Assembly: GCF_017377505.1 (NCBI RefSeq)
Contig: NZ_JAFREN010000008.1
Location: forward strand, 186,001-250,000
DNA: 64,000 nucleotides
Reading direction: 5' to 3'
From: Enterococcus sp. DIV0212c
Lineage (GTDB): Bacteria > Bacillota > Bacilli > Lactobacillales > Enterococcaceae
Shown here: positions 36,700 through 46,736 of the stretch, one piece after another
Numbering within the stretch: the stretch's first letter is position 1
Layout of the letters: every line of letters begins with the position of its first letter
The notes under the pieces: model-generated
Told to the model about the DNA's origin: nothing
The model's input: the letters and a program-made list of their open reading frames with translations, nothing else
Database searches by the model: none
Position numbers and translations under genes: made by a program

Positions 36700-37806
36700 T
36701 TATTCTAGGAAATCTTTTAATTGTTTAGAACGAGAAGGATGGCGTAATTTGCGTAGTGCTTTTGCTTCGATTTGACGAATCCGTTCACGAGTCACACCAA
36801 ATACTTTACCAACCTCTTCTAATGTGCGTGTACGTCCGTCATCTAGACCAAATCGTAAACGCAACACATTTTCTTCACGGTCAGTTAATGTATCTAATAC
36901 ATCTTCTAGTTGTTCTTTCAACAACTCATATGCTGCATGTTCAGCAGGACTTGTCGCATCTTGATCTTCAATGAAGTCGCCAAGATGAGAATCGTCTTCT
37001 TCACCGATTGGTGTTTCTAAAGAAACTGGCTCTTGTGCGATTTTTAAGATTTCACGTACTTTTTCAGTAGGTAGATCCATTTCAGCACCGATTTCTTCTG
37101 GTGTTGGTTCTCTACCTAAATCTTGCAATAATTGACGTTGAATACGAATCAATTTGTTGATTGTCTCTACCATATGCACAGGAATTCGAATGGTTCTTGC
37201 TTGGTCAGCGATCGCACGAGTGATGGCTTGACGAATCCACCATGTTGCATAGGTTGAAAACTTGAATCCTTTACGGTAATCAAATTTTTCAACGGCTTTC
37301 ATTAGACCCATATTTCCTTCTTGGATCAAATCAAGAAATTGCATACCGCGTCCTACGTAACGTTTAGCAATCGAAACAACTAAACGTAAGTTAGCTTCAG
37401 CTAAGCGTTGTTTCGCTTCTTGATCGCCTTCTTCGATTTTTAGGGCTAGTTCTACTTCTTCTGCGGCAGTTAATAACTGAACACGTCCGATTTCTTTTAA
37501 ATACATACGAACAGGATCGTTGATTTTAACACCTGTCGGGGCAGATAAATCTTCCATTTGGGCTTTTTCAGCAACTTTTACGTCTTTTTTAAGACTATGT
37601 TCACTTGGATCGCCATTTTCATCGACTACACTGATACCAGCATCTTCAACTTTTTGAATCAATTTTTCCATTTCATCGGCATTCAATGTAAACGGTGTTG
37701 CTAATTTGTTTGTTAGATCATCATAAAAAACATTACCTTTAGGTTTGTTTTCTTTGATAAAGGCTGCCAATGCAGCTGCATATTTTTTTTCTGTTTCTTT
37801 TTCCAT
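36700..37806 (-). CDS. rpoD: RNA polymerase primary sigma factor SigA (RpoD)
   Basis: 368 residues. Region 1.1 is short; region 1.2/2 has [44 protein letters not shown] and the -10-binding [14 protein letters not shown]. Region 3 follows, and region 4 has [20 protein letters not shown] plus the [21 protein letters not shown]. It directs housekeeping transcription. It is downstream of dnaG by 78 bases, the standard macromolecular-synthesis operon. Confidence 0.97.
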   Translation of the reverse strand: MEKETEKKYAAALAAFIKENKPKGNVFYDDLTNKLATPFTLNADEMEKLIQKVEDAGISVVDENGDPSEHSLKKDVKVAEKAQMEDLSAPTGVKINDPVRMYLKEIGRVQLLTAAEEVELALKIEEGDQEAKQRLAEANLRLVVSIAKRYVGRGMQFLDLIQEGNMGLMKAVEKFDYRKGFKFSTYATWWIRQAITRAIADQARTIRIPVHMVETINKLIRIQRQLLQDLGREPTPEEIGAEMDLPTEKVREILKIAQEPVSLETPIGEEDDSHLGDFIEDQDATSPAEHAAYELLKEQLEDVLDTLTDREENVLRLRFGLDDGRTRTLEEVGKVFGVTRERIRQIEAKALRKLRHPSRSKQLKDFLE

Positions 37807-37884
37807 GAAAGAAGGCCCCCTTCATTTTTCCATTCGGCTAAAGCTATAAATAATAGTCAAATACATTATCGCAAGAACTTATTC

Positions 37885-39792
37885 TCATGACACTGTACGA
37901 CTTTTTTGCAATTGTTTTACTAAGTTGACGACTTCGATTGCTAATTCATCAACTAATTGTTTGTTACCAATGCGTTCTGCCTCTTTTTTTTGCAGTTGTT
38001 TTTCTTTGAGCTGATCTTCCAAACTGGAATTACCAATCACTCTTATCACGTCAGCAATCTCTCTTTCAGAACTTTCTTCTGAAATTGTCTGTAAAGAAAT
38101 ATCGATGGCCAATTTTTTGATTGCCGCTTCTTTTAAATAATCTAAAAAGTCAGCAAGTAGAAAATCATCGTGAACACTCATGTAACTATCTAACAATAAG
38201 TATAGTTCCTGATATTGATCATGTGCAAAATTAAAATCAGCGAGCTGCATCATTTGATTTCTAACGCTTTGTTCATTCATCAAACGATATAATAATGTAC
38301 GTTCCGCTTTTTCGACTTGTGTCAATGGTAGTTTGTTTTGCACTGACGGAGCACTTACTTCTTCAAACATCTCCGGCGGTTCCAACATACCTTCCATTTC
38401 AAAATCTTGCGGCGGTGGTACATCTTGTTGCTGCCGTTCTCTTCTTTTAGTTGAGCGTTGTTGCGTTTCAAGCTGTTTTAACTGCTCTTCTAAAGAATGA
38501 AAAGATAACTGAAATTCTTGAGCTAATTGGTTTAGATAACGATCTCTTTCTAATGGAGATTGTACCAACATCAATTCTTTCAATAAATCATTCACATAAT
38601 CGAGCTGTTCTTTTTCGTTGTTCATATTTCTAGTCAAACGATGGTATTGCATTTTAAAACTAAACACAGTCTCTCGACCATGAAGTGCTAACTCTCGAAA
38701 TGACTCATTACCGTATTTCCGTAAATATTCGTCTGGATCCAGTTTTTCCGGAATACTGACAATACTCAGTTGAAAACGGCTATGCTCACCTAATAAAGAT
38801 ATCGCACGATTTGTGGCTTCTACGCCAGCTGTATCACCATCGTAGCAAACGACAAGTTCTTTTGCTACTCGTTCAAGCTTACGAATTTGCTCATTGGTCA
38901 AACTAGTTCCCATCGAAGCAACACCACTAGTTATTCCTGCTTGCCAAGCTGCAATAACATCCATAAATCCTTCAAATAAAAACACGGTATTTTCTTTGCG
39001 TATCTCTTTACGAGCTTTATCAAAGTTGAACAACGTATCTCTTTTATTAAACAAAACTGTTTCGGGACTATTTAAATATTTTGGCATATCGTCCCCAGGA
39101 AAATCTTCTGTTTTGAGTAGTCTTCCTGAAAAAGCTATCACATTCCCACGATCGTCGTTGATTGGAAACATCACACGCTGATAAAAACGGTCTAAAAATT
39201 CTCCATTGTCCCTTTGAATAAACAAACCTGACTCTTTAAACAACTCTTCGGCCACTTGTTCATTTTGGAATACTTGATTTAAGAAATCACGTTTTTGAGG
39301 TGCAAAGCCAATTTTGAATGTTTCGATAAGTTCTTTTGTCAAACCACGCTCCAACAAATAATTCAAAGCAGGTTCTCCAATTTGTGTATTCATCAAAACA
39401 TGGTGGTATAAATCTGCAGCTTTTTTATGCAGTTCGATTAGTTTACGATTTTGTAGATTTTCTGTTGTTTCTGTATCGCTGGTACTGACCCAGTCAATAT
39501 TTACAGGAATCTGTTCTAGTTCAGCCACTCTTCGTACTGATTCTGGGAAATTGATTCCTTCTATTTCCTGCAGAAAATTAAAAACAGTTCCGCCTTTTCC
39601 GCAGCCAAAACAATGAAAAATTTGTTTGTCTTCTGCTACTGAAAATGAAGGGGAACGTTCTTCATGAAACGGACATAAACCCATGTAATTCTTGCCGGAT
39701 TTTTTCAATTGAACATACTGTCCAACAACTTCCACAATATTCGTACGTTGTCTTACTTCCTCGATGACTTCTTGAGGAATTCTTTGTGCCAC
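37885..39792 (-). CDS. dnaG: DNA primase
   Basis: 635 residues. The N-terminal CHC2 zinc finger (CPFHEERSPSFSV...CFGCGKGG) is followed by the TOPRIM polymerase core, with EGFMDV and the CYDGDTAGVEAT acidic block. A linker precedes the C-terminal DnaB-interacting helical domain. It makes RNA primers. I choose the GTG start at 39790-39792 because GGAGGTGA sits just upstream; the in-frame ATG five codons earlier contains that site. It precedes rpoD. Confidence 0.95.
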   Translation of the reverse strand: MAQRIPQEVIEEVRQRTNIVEVVGQYVQLKKSGKNYMGLCPFHEERSPSFSVAEDKQIFHCFGCGKGGTVFNFLQEIEGINFPESVRRVAELEQIPVNIDWVSTSDTETTENLQNRKLIELHKKAADLYHHVLMNTQIGEPALNYLLERGLTKELIETFKIGFAPQKRDFLNQVFQNEQVAEELFKESGLFIQRDNGEFLDRFYQRVMFPINDDRGNVIAFSGRLLKTEDFPGDDMPKYLNSPETVLFNKRDTLFNFDKARKEIRKENTVFLFEGFMDVIAAWQAGITSGVASMGTSLTNEQIRKLERVAKELVVCYDGDTAGVEATNRAISLLGEHSRFQLSIVSIPEKLDPDEYLRKYGNESFRELALHGRETVFSFKMQYHRLTRNMNNEKEQLDYVNDLLKELMLVQSPLERDRYLNQLAQEFQLSFHSLEEQLKQLETQQRSTKRRERQQQDVPPPQDFEMEGMLEPPEMFEEVSAPSVQNKLPLTQVEKAERTLLYRLMNEQSVRNQMMQLADFNFAHDQYQELYLLLDSYMSVHDDFLLADFLDYLKEAAIKKLAIDISLQTISEESSEREIADVIRVIGNSSLEDQLKEKQLQKKEAERIGNKQLVDELAIEVVNLVKQLQKSRTVS

Positions 39793-39994
39793 TGTTCTCA
39801 CCTCCAAAAAATAGCTAAAAGCTAATTCACGTGATCAGTCAGTAAAAAAGCACTGAAACCTTCAGCGCGATTTTCAAAAGACACAATTACACATGTTTCA
39901 TTGTATCATAGTACACGTAATTTTCAAGTAAATTGCATCTTTATTTTCATGATTTCGTACTTCTTTGAAAAGTATCTGAAACAATATCAGTAAA

Positions 39995-40033
39995 GAAGCC
40001 GAGATATAACTCATAGAGTTATGTCCCAGCTTC
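39995..40033 (-). terminator. Intergenic hairpin repeat (copy 4), terminator of the P-type ATPase gene
   Basis: GAAGCCGAGATATAACTC (39995-40012), ATA loop, GAGTTATGTCCCAGCTTC (40016-40033). It lies 9 bases after the ATPase stop, family core clear. Confidence 0.85.
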
Positions 40034-40041
40034 ACTTTTTC

Positions 40042-42378
40042 TTATAAATCTTTGACTGTTTTACCAGATCTTTTCATTTGGACAAGACCTATAGCAATAC
40101 GTACAATAATATTAATTAACATCATAACTGCAAAAATCGGTAAGGTTTGCTGATTTAAAAAGCCAACTTCCAGAATGCTGTGGAAAAGCATTGCTGCAAC
40201 ATAGATACCGCCAACTGTTGTGACAGCTAAAAAGATTCGTAATGGGTTAAACGGCAAACATGCTCGAACAACTGCCATACTGCTAATACCGATCAACAAG
40301 TAATACATTAATGTCGTTGTCTCCATTTGTGAAAATCCTTGACCTGGTGCGATTAAGTAAACAGCAACAATGTTTGTTACAACCAAGACTGCATTGACAA
40401 AGGCATTCCTTAAAGCGGTTGGTAAAAACTTCCCTTTCACTTTTCGTTTATCGCCTTCAAATGATAAGAAGAATGCTGGATAACCTTCGATTGCCAAATC
40501 AATCAATGTGATTTGAATAGGAATAAACGGAAATGCAACAGTGGTAAACACACAAATCATTGATAAAATAAACGAATAAATCGTTTTTATAAAGAAAATA
40601 CTTGCAACTTTTGTGACATTGTTCACCACACGTCGACCTTCAAACAACACATCTGGTAATGTAGTAAAATCTGAGTCCAATAAGACTAAATTGGAAATCT
40701 GTCTCGTTGCCCCATCACCTTCTGCCATAGCGATGCTACAATCTGCTTCTCTCAGTGCTAATACATCATTCACACCGTCACCTGTCATAGCTACTACATG
40801 ATCGTTATCTTTCAGTTCTCTAACGATGGTTCTCTTTTGTTGTGGAGATACTCGACCAAAAACAGTATATTCATGAACTGCTTGACGCACTTCTTCTTCT
40901 GTTACCATTGTAGATAAATCAACATAAGACTCATAACCGAAAAGACCAGCACGGCGAGCGATATTTGAAACAGTCACAGGATTATCGCCAGAAATTACTT
41001 TTAAGTCGATGCCTTCTTCTCGAAGATAAGCTAACGTTTCATTCGCATTTTGACGAATTGGGTCATCGATTTCTAAAACTGCTAATGGCTCTAGATATGG
41101 CATATTGTCTTCATCTAACGGAGTGTTTTCCGCGATTCCTAACATCAATACTCGATAACCATTCTCTTGTGCTTCTAATACTTCTTTTGGAATTCGTTCA
41201 GCGGCAACTAACTTTTCAGGGGCACCAAGGTACACCGTTCCTAATTCATTAAATTCGATTGCTCCCCATTTACGCTCTGAAGAAAACGATAAGGTTTTCG
41301 TAGCGCCATATCGATTAGATAACTCAAAATGATCGCGGATTGCCTGCATCGTAATATTGTTATCCGTACTTTCTGCTAAGTAACTCCCAATAATTTGCGG
41401 GAAATTTTCATGATAGTTTGCGTGCAATATCTCAACTTTTTGAACTTTCATTTTTCCTTCGGTGATCGTTCCTGTTTTATCTAAGCAAAGTGTATCAACG
41501 TGAGCTAAGGTTTCGATCGAGTACATGTCTTGAACGAGAATTCGTTTCTTAGCTAACTTCACTACACCTGTCGTTAAAGCAATACTGATCAATAATACCA
41601 AGCCTTTTGGCAACATTCCAAGAAGAGCTGCTGCCGAAGCGACAACTGAAGCTTTCATCCCGGAATCACGAATCATGAAACCTTCTAAGAACAGAATAAT
41701 CCCTAAAGGAATAATCACTAAACTCGTAAATTTTGATACTTTTCTGATTGAATTAACTAATTCTGATTGAATCGGCTTATGCACTTTAGCTTCTGCTGTT
41801 ATTTTAACAGCGTAATTGTCTGCCCCGACATGAATAACTTTTGCATACACTTGACCACTTGCTAGAAAACTACCTGACAACAAAACATCGCCTTCTGTTT
41901 TCTCAATCAAGTCAGACTCACCAGTTAATAAAGCTTCATTTGCTTCTGCTTTGCCTTCTAAAACTTCCATATCAGATGGTACTTGTTCACCAGCAGAAAT
42001 CAATACAATATCATCCATTACCAATTCTTTGGTGTCGATTTCTGACTCATGGCCATCTCGAATAACATGAATACTTTCTTTAGCAACAATCGATAATTTC
42101 TGTACGAGATTTCTCGCATGGATTTCTTGATAGATTCCCATACCCATATTCACTAATATAATCGCTAAAAACGCTAAATTGGAATACGCGCCAACAAAAA
42201 ACAAGCAAATTGCGATTGCAAAGTTTAAAAAGTTGAACAGCGTCATTACATTATCATAAATAATATCTTTTGTTGACTTAGCCACATTTTCTTCATAATC
42301 ATTTTGTAATCCTTGTTTTTTTCGTTCTTCCACTTCTGACTGAGTCAGACCTTGTTTTATATCAAATTTATTTACCAT
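40042..42378 (-). CDS. Cation-translocating P-type ATPase (CtpE/Exp7-like)
   Basis: 778 residues. The actuator TGES, phosphorylation D300 in DKTGT, the KGAPEKL-type nucleotide site (GAPEKLVAAERIP) and the hinge MTGDGVNDVLALREAD are all present. The M4 motif is PKGL at 257-260 in place of PEGL. About ten transmembrane helices fit. The PKGL form and length resemble pneumococcal Exp7 and mycobacterial CtpE; CtpE has been linked to calcium uptake, but the ion here cannot be told. It is monocistronic. Confidence 0.87.
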   Translation of the reverse strand: MVNKFDIKQGLTQSEVEERKKQGLQNDYEENVAKSTKDIIYDNVMTLFNFLNFAIAICLFFVGAYSNLAFLAIILVNMGMGIYQEIHARNLVQKLSIVAKESIHVIRDGHESEIDTKELVMDDIVLISAGEQVPSDMEVLEGKAEANEALLTGESDLIEKTEGDVLLSGSFLASGQVYAKVIHVGADNYAVKITAEAKVHKPIQSELVNSIRKVSKFTSLVIIPLGIILFLEGFMIRDSGMKASVVASAAALLGMLPKGLVLLISIALTTGVVKLAKKRILVQDMYSIETLAHVDTLCLDKTGTITEGKMKVQKVEILHANYHENFPQIIGSYLAESTDNNITMQAIRDHFELSNRYGATKTLSFSSERKWGAIEFNELGTVYLGAPEKLVAAERIPKEVLEAQENGYRVLMLGIAENTPLDEDNMPYLEPLAVLEIDDPIRQNANETLAYLREEGIDLKVISGDNPVTVSNIARRAGLFGYESYVDLSTMVTEEEVRQAVHEYTVFGRVSPQQKRTIVRELKDNDHVVAMTGDGVNDVLALREADCSIAMAEGDGATRQISNLVLLDSDFTTLPDVLFEGRRVVNNVTKVASIFFIKTIYSFILSMICVFTTVAFPFIPIQITLIDLAIEGYPAFFLSFEGDKRKVKGKFLPTALRNAFVNAVLVVTNIVAVYLIAPGQGFSQMETTTLMYYLLIGISSMAVVRACLPFNPLRIFLAVTTVGGIYVAAMLFHSILEVGFLNQQTLPIFAVMMLINIIVRIAIGLVQMKRSGKTVKDL

Positions 42379-42456
42379 AGATTTGGTTTCCTACTTTCTC
42401 CTTGTTAAAAATACACCTTCTTTAGTTTACTTGTTAATGGAAAGAACTGCAAGAAA

Positions 42457-42501
42457 ATCCTCAAGAAATCGAACGACTTAATAGACGATATTCTTAAGGA
42501 T
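42457..42501 (-). terminator. Terminator-like hairpin after the lysozyme-like gene
   Basis: ATCCTCAAGAAATCG (42457-42471) pairs with CGATATTCTTAAGGAT (42486-42501) with one bulge; the minus strand continues TTTTCTTG. Confidence 0.7.
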
Positions 42502-42521
42502 CAGTATTTTTTATATTAGCA

Positions 42522-43139
42522 TTACTGTAACCATTTTATAAATTGTTGATTCATTTTAACGATATCTGCATAAAACATATTTCCTCCATTACTATAAAGA
42601 AAACCACCGTTATAGACTAAAGCTTGCGGACGATAATAGCGATACATAGTTTGATTTGAGTTTCCTAATAATGGGGATAGAATTTCTTTGGAGTATTCTT
42701 CTGCGAGTCGAACAGAATTTTTTCCCCCACGCTCTTTTACAAATTCAATATAATCTAATCCAAAATTATACGCTTGAACAGCCGTCCAAATATCACAGCC
42801 TGCCGCAGTAGCTTGTTCTATCGACTGAGCTAAAAAAGCTACGCCTGTATCAATACTTTCTTTTGTGGTGCCAATCATTTGCCGCTCGCCGTATGCACTC
42901 TCGCTGCTTTGCATCAAATCTTCTGTACGGCCTTTTGATTCAGTATAAATAATTGCTAAAACTAAATTTTTGTATTTAGGAATATTGTTTTCTTTCACTG
43001 CTTGCTCTACTTCAGTTTCATAGGTCATTACTTGCTGAACATTTTGGCGTATTTTAAATCCAAAGTACCCTAAACCGATTATCAATAACAGCAAAAGCAG
43101 TATTATTAATTTTTTTATGAATTTCATCAATTTGCCCAT
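42522..43139 (-). CDS. Membrane-anchored lysozyme-like peptidoglycan hydrolase
   Basis: 205 residues. An N-terminal anchor (about 5-25, IKKLIILLLLLLIIGLGYFG) precedes a lysozyme-like domain with the catalytic Glu in LAIIYTESKG. A Tyr/Asn-rich core AVQAYNFGLDYIEF follows. It belongs to the lysozyme/Slt-like family also used as the N-terminal domain of CwlT. It probably cuts glycan strands at the outer membrane face. The start is unsure: ATG at 43137-43139 (weak GGATGAT upstream), a TTG four codons earlier or an ATG four codons later. Confidence 0.82.
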   Translation of the reverse strand: MGKLMKFIKKLIILLLLLLIIGLGYFGFKIRQNVQQVMTYETEVEQAVKENNIPKYKNLVLAIIYTESKGRTEDLMQSSESAYGERQMIGTTKESIDTGVAFLAQSIEQATAAGCDIWTAVQAYNFGLDYIEFVKERGGKNSVRLAEEYSKEILSPLLGNSNQTMYRYYRPQALVYNGGFLYSNGGNMFYADIVKMNQQFIKWLQ

Positions 43140-43263
43140 TTTATCATCCAAACTTTTTTGAGGTAGCTTTTATCATACGTTATTATTGAAAAAAAATCTA
43201 AAAAAAGGCGGATTCTTTACTATTCTTTAATAAAAATTTGAGATTTTATTTTACTCATTTCAG

Positions 43264-43292
43264 TTTAAAATCTAACCGAAAACCGATATACT
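43264..43292 (+). promoter_or_regulatory. Promoter of the alpha/beta hydrolase-mprF operon
   Basis: TTTAAA (43264-43269), 17-base spacer, TATACT (43287-43292). The transcript starts about 20 bases before the hydrolase start codon. Confidence 0.65.
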
Positions 43293-43314
43293 AAACAAGA
43301 TAGGTGGTAAGGTA

Positions 43315-44034
43315 ATGGAAAAACAAAAAAAAATTTTATTAACGACTGATAAAAGTTTGATTTATTATGAAGTTTCTGGTCAAGGGTTTCCTTTGTTCCT
43401 TCTCCATGGAAACGGTGGTAGTGGAAAGTATTTCAAAAAACAAGTCCCTGAATTTAGCCGTTATTTCAAAGTTTTTACTGTTGATAGTCGCGGTCATGGG
43501 CGTTCAACAAACAATAGCACCACCCTTTCTTTTGAGCAAATGGCAGATGATCTTCACATGATAATGGATCAAGAGCACATTACTCAAGCAAATATCGTCG
43601 GTTTTAGCGATGGTGCCAATTTAGCAATGGTTTTTGCTAAGAAATACCCCAAAATGGTCCATCAATTAGTGCTGAATGCTGGGAATACAACGGTTCAAGG
43701 AGTTATTTTCCCTGTAAGAATCGCCACAGTAATAGAATATGCCTGTCTACGTTTACTATCTTTATTTAGTGAAAAAGCCAAGAAACAGCTACTTATAGTT
43801 CGTTTAATGACTAAAAATATTGGTATTTCAAACTCAGATTTACAACGACTGACCGCTAAAACTTTAGTAATCGTCGGCAAACATGATATTATCAAAGAAA
43901 CTCATTCGATCTATTTAGCTAAAAAAATCCCTAACGCTGCTTTTGTTTTAGTTCCCAAACGAGGGCACTCATTCGCTAAAAAAGATCCAAAAACATTTAA
44001 TCAAGAAATTTTGACATTCTTAAATGAAAAGTAG
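43315..44034 (+). CDS. Alpha/beta hydrolase, cotranscribed with mprF
   Basis: 239 residues, no signal peptide. LLHGNGGSGKYF is the oxyanion region, the nucleophile elbow is VGFSDGANLAM, the acid lies near VGKHDIIK and the His in KRGHSFAKKD. The mprF ATG follows its stop by 9 bases, so the two are one operon. In Pseudomonas a hydrolase gene next to the MprF homologue removes the amino acid from aminoacyl-phosphatidylglycerol. A similar reversing role here is a hypothesis; unlike that periplasmic enzyme, this protein looks cytoplasmic. Confidence 0.88.
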   Translation: MEKQKKILLTTDKSLIYYEVSGQGFPLFLLHGNGGSGKYFKKQVPEFSRYFKVFTVDSRGHGRSTNNSTTLSFEQMADDLHMIMDQEHITQANIVGFSDGANLAMVFAKKYPKMVHQLVLNAGNTTVQGVIFPVRIATVIEYACLRLLSLFSEKAKKQLLIVRLMTKNIGISNSDLQRLTAKTLVIVGKHDIIKETHSIYLAKKIPNAAFVLVPKRGHSFAKKDPKTFNQEILTFLNEK

Positions 44035-44043
44035 GTGCTAATA

Positions 44044-46632
44044 ATGAAAAAAATGCTTCAATGGATTAAAGATCATACTAGCTATTTTAAAACAATTTTT
44101 ATTTTTTCTGTAGTGGTGATTGTTTTTCGTGAATTACTTTCTATCAGTAAAACGATTTCCTTCGAACAGCTTGCAGATATTTTCCAAGATATTGCTTTTT
44201 GGAAAATTGCTCTGATGTTTCTAATTGGTCTGGTCGCTGTTTTTCCAATGATTGGTTATGATCTGATTCTTAACAAAATTTTGAACCAAAAACCAAAGAA
44301 GATTTTCCTTATAGAAAGCAGTTGGATGATCAATACAATCAATAATATCGCTGGCTTTGGCGGATTGGTCAGCATCGGACTGCGCTCAGAATTTTATGGA
44401 AAAGAAAAAGATGGTAAATTAGTTGTTCGGGCACTCTCTAAAATTCTGATTTTTCTTATGTCTGGGCTATCTATCTACAGTCTGATTGCTTTTTTTCTAG
44501 TCATGTTTGGTCATACGAATGACTACTTGCAACAATATTGGATTTGGCTGATAGGCGGCGGGTTATATTTTCCTGTTATTTTGATTGCAAGCCTAATTAA
44601 AAAAGATGATTTTATTGGGGACATTGATAAGCAGACACGCATCGGGCTTATTTTAACTTCATTTTTAGAGTGGACAGGTGTTTTAGGTAGCTTTTTACTA
44701 ATCGGCATGTTGATGGATGTCCAAATGAATCCATTGCAAGTTATCCCCTTGTTCATTGCTGCTTCGGTGATTGGGATCGTTTCTATGATTCCAGGTGAGC
44801 TAGGTAGTTTTGATATTATGATGATTATCGGCTTATCAGCTTTAGGGATCAATCGAGAAGTTGTCATCGCATGGATATTATTATATCGTTTGTTCTATTA
44901 TATTGTGCCTTTTATTATTGGCGCTGTCTTCTTTATAAAAAATCTAAGTCATAGTTTAAATACACGTTATTCTGGTATTCCCAGAGAATTGTCGACAGAG
45001 TTAGCCCATAAGTTTGTTGTTTTCCTGATGTATTTTTCCGGAATAATGATCGTACTTTCAGCTACAATTCCAGAGGCGTTCAGTCAATTTAGTTGGTTAA
45101 AACAATTAAACCCTCTTTCGTTTCACATCATTACACAGCTTCCAGCAATCCTGTTAGGTTTTTTATTGCTTATTACAGGTCGAGGAATTGCTGCAAGAGT
45201 AAAACGTGCTTATCTGCCGACAATTGGCTTGATCTTAGTGACTTTGTTGTATACATTCATCAAAGATTTCAGTTGGGGTGTCATCATTTTTCTAAGCCTT
45301 TTATTGATCATCATCATTTTTTCAAAAAGAGAATTATTCAGGGAACAACTCGTGTATTCTTGGGAAATGATCACGATCGACGGAATTATTTTCCTAGCAT
45401 TGACAATTTTGTATATTGTGATCGGTGTCTATAATTCACCTTCATTTCCTCATCACAAACGTCATTTTATCTCATTCTTTTTCTTTCCTTCAGAAAAAGT
45501 TTGGTTTTCTGGTTTTATAGGCATTTTATTAGTCACACTATTTAGTTATTTATTTATTCGTTATCTTGAAGGCGGAAGATACAAAATGGGGACTGAATTA
45601 GATGAAGAACGAGCACTCACTCTTTTAAACACATATGGTGGAAATACAGATAGTCAATTGATTTTCCTAAAGGATAAAGATATGTATATCTACACCGACC
45701 AAGAAAATGAAGATACAGTTCTATTACAGTTTAAAACGTTAAACAATAAATGTATCGTGATGGGTGATCCTTCTGGAAAAAAAGAAGACTTCCCTAAAGC
45801 CATTGAACAGTTCATTAATGAAGCGGATCAATGGGGATATCTTCCTGTTTTCTATGAAGCTTCTGAAGAAGTAGTGATGTTCTTACATGAATTTGGTTAT
45901 GATTTTATTAAGATGGGCGAAGAAGCGCATGTCGACTTACCAAACTTCACCTTATCAGGAAAGAAAATGAAAAGTGAACGAGCGGTCATGAATCGTTTTA
46001 CTAAAGAAAATTATCATTTTGAAGTGATTGAGCCGCCATTTTCACAAGAATTGATGCAAGAGCTAAAAGACGTTTCTGACGAGTGGCTAGGCAGCCGTAA
46101 GGAAAAAGGTTTCTCTTTAGGTTTCTTTTCTGAAAGCTATCTGCAAAGAGGAAAAATAGCTGTCGCTAAAGATCAAAATAATCAAATTGTTGCTTTTGCG
46201 AATATCATGCCGACCTATACTCAAGAAGAAGGAACTATTGATTTAATGAGATATAGTAAAAAGGCTCCATCTGGTGTGATGGATTACCTTTTTGTTTCGT
46301 TATTCACTTATATGAAAGAAGAAGGATTTACCTACTTTAATCTTGGAATGGCTCCCCTATCCAATGTGGGAACCTCTAAAAAAAGCTTTGTGCAAGAGCG
46401 CATTGCTTATCTGGTCTATGAATTTGGTTCACGATTCTACTCTTTCCAAGGCCTGCGGGATTATAAAGAGAAATATGCGGCTAATTGGGTCTCTAGATAT
46501 ACACTATATTCGAGAGAAAGTTTTATTGCTTATGTCATGATTGCACTATTGATCATAGATAATGCACCCATTGAAAAACAAAAGAAAATACACGGCGTTC
46601 ATCGTATTCTTAGAAACAGATATCAACGATAA
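44044..46632 (+). CDS. mprF: Bifunctional phosphatidylglycerol lysyltransferase/flippase MprF
   Basis: 862 residues. About 13 hydrophobic segments (1-510) form the flippase. The C-terminal cytoplasmic synthase (about 515-862), a GNAT-like fold, has ALTLLNTYGGNTDSQLIFLKD, VMGDPSGK, LGMAPLSNVG and FYSFQGLRDYKEKYAANW. It transfers Lys (and in enterococci also Ala or Arg) from tRNA to phosphatidylglycerol and exposes it outside, lowering binding of cationic peptides and daptomycin. The ATG at 44044 is chosen for AGGTG upstream; a GTG three codons earlier is possible. Confidence 0.94.
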   Translation: MKKMLQWIKDHTSYFKTIFIFSVVVIVFRELLSISKTISFEQLADIFQDIAFWKIALMFLIGLVAVFPMIGYDLILNKILNQKPKKIFLIESSWMINTINNIAGFGGLVSIGLRSEFYGKEKDGKLVVRALSKILIFLMSGLSIYSLIAFFLVMFGHTNDYLQQYWIWLIGGGLYFPVILIASLIKKDDFIGDIDKQTRIGLILTSFLEWTGVLGSFLLIGMLMDVQMNPLQVIPLFIAASVIGIVSMIPGELGSFDIMMIIGLSALGINREVVIAWILLYRLFYYIVPFIIGAVFFIKNLSHSLNTRYSGIPRELSTELAHKFVVFLMYFSGIMIVLSATIPEAFSQFSWLKQLNPLSFHIITQLPAILLGFLLLITGRGIAARVKRAYLPTIGLILVTLLYTFIKDFSWGVIIFLSLLLIIIIFSKRELFREQLVYSWEMITIDGIIFLALTILYIVIGVYNSPSFPHHKRHFISFFFFPSEKVWFSGFIGILLVTLFSYLFIRYLEGGRYKMGTELDEERALTLLNTYGGNTDSQLIFLKDKDMYIYTDQENEDTVLLQFKTLNNKCIVMGDPSGKKEDFPKAIEQFINEADQWGYLPVFYEASEEVVMFLHEFGYDFIKMGEEAHVDLPNFTLSGKKMKSERAVMNRFTKENYHFEVIEPPFSQELMQELKDVSDEWLGSRKEKGFSLGFFSESYLQRGKIAVAKDQNNQIVAFANIMPTYTQEEGTIDLMRYSKKAPSGVMDYLFVSLFTYMKEEGFTYFNLGMAPLSNVGTSKKSFVQERIAYLVYEFGSRFYSFQGLRDYKEKYAANWVSRYTLYSRESFIAYVMIALLIIDNAPIEKQKKIHGVHRILRNRYQR

Positions 46633-46685
46633 ATAAACAGATAGATAATACATCTATCTGATTTTAGGGCATAATAAATTTAGAT

Positions 46686-46734
46686 AAACGGTTGGAATCA
46701 GAAGCGTAATAGTTGCTTTTGATTCCAACCGTTT
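46686..46734. terminator. Bidirectional terminator between mprF and phzF
   Basis: AAACGGTTGGAATCAGAAGC (46686-46705) pairs with its complement at 46715-46734 with one wobble, with T-runs outward. Confidence 0.9.
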
Positions 46735-46736
46735 TT

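Noticed and set aside
42522..43139. Lysozyme-like gene as a sign of prophage
   Set aside because: No holin, structural or integrase genes nearby; it has a membrane anchor and is flanked by housekeeping genes.
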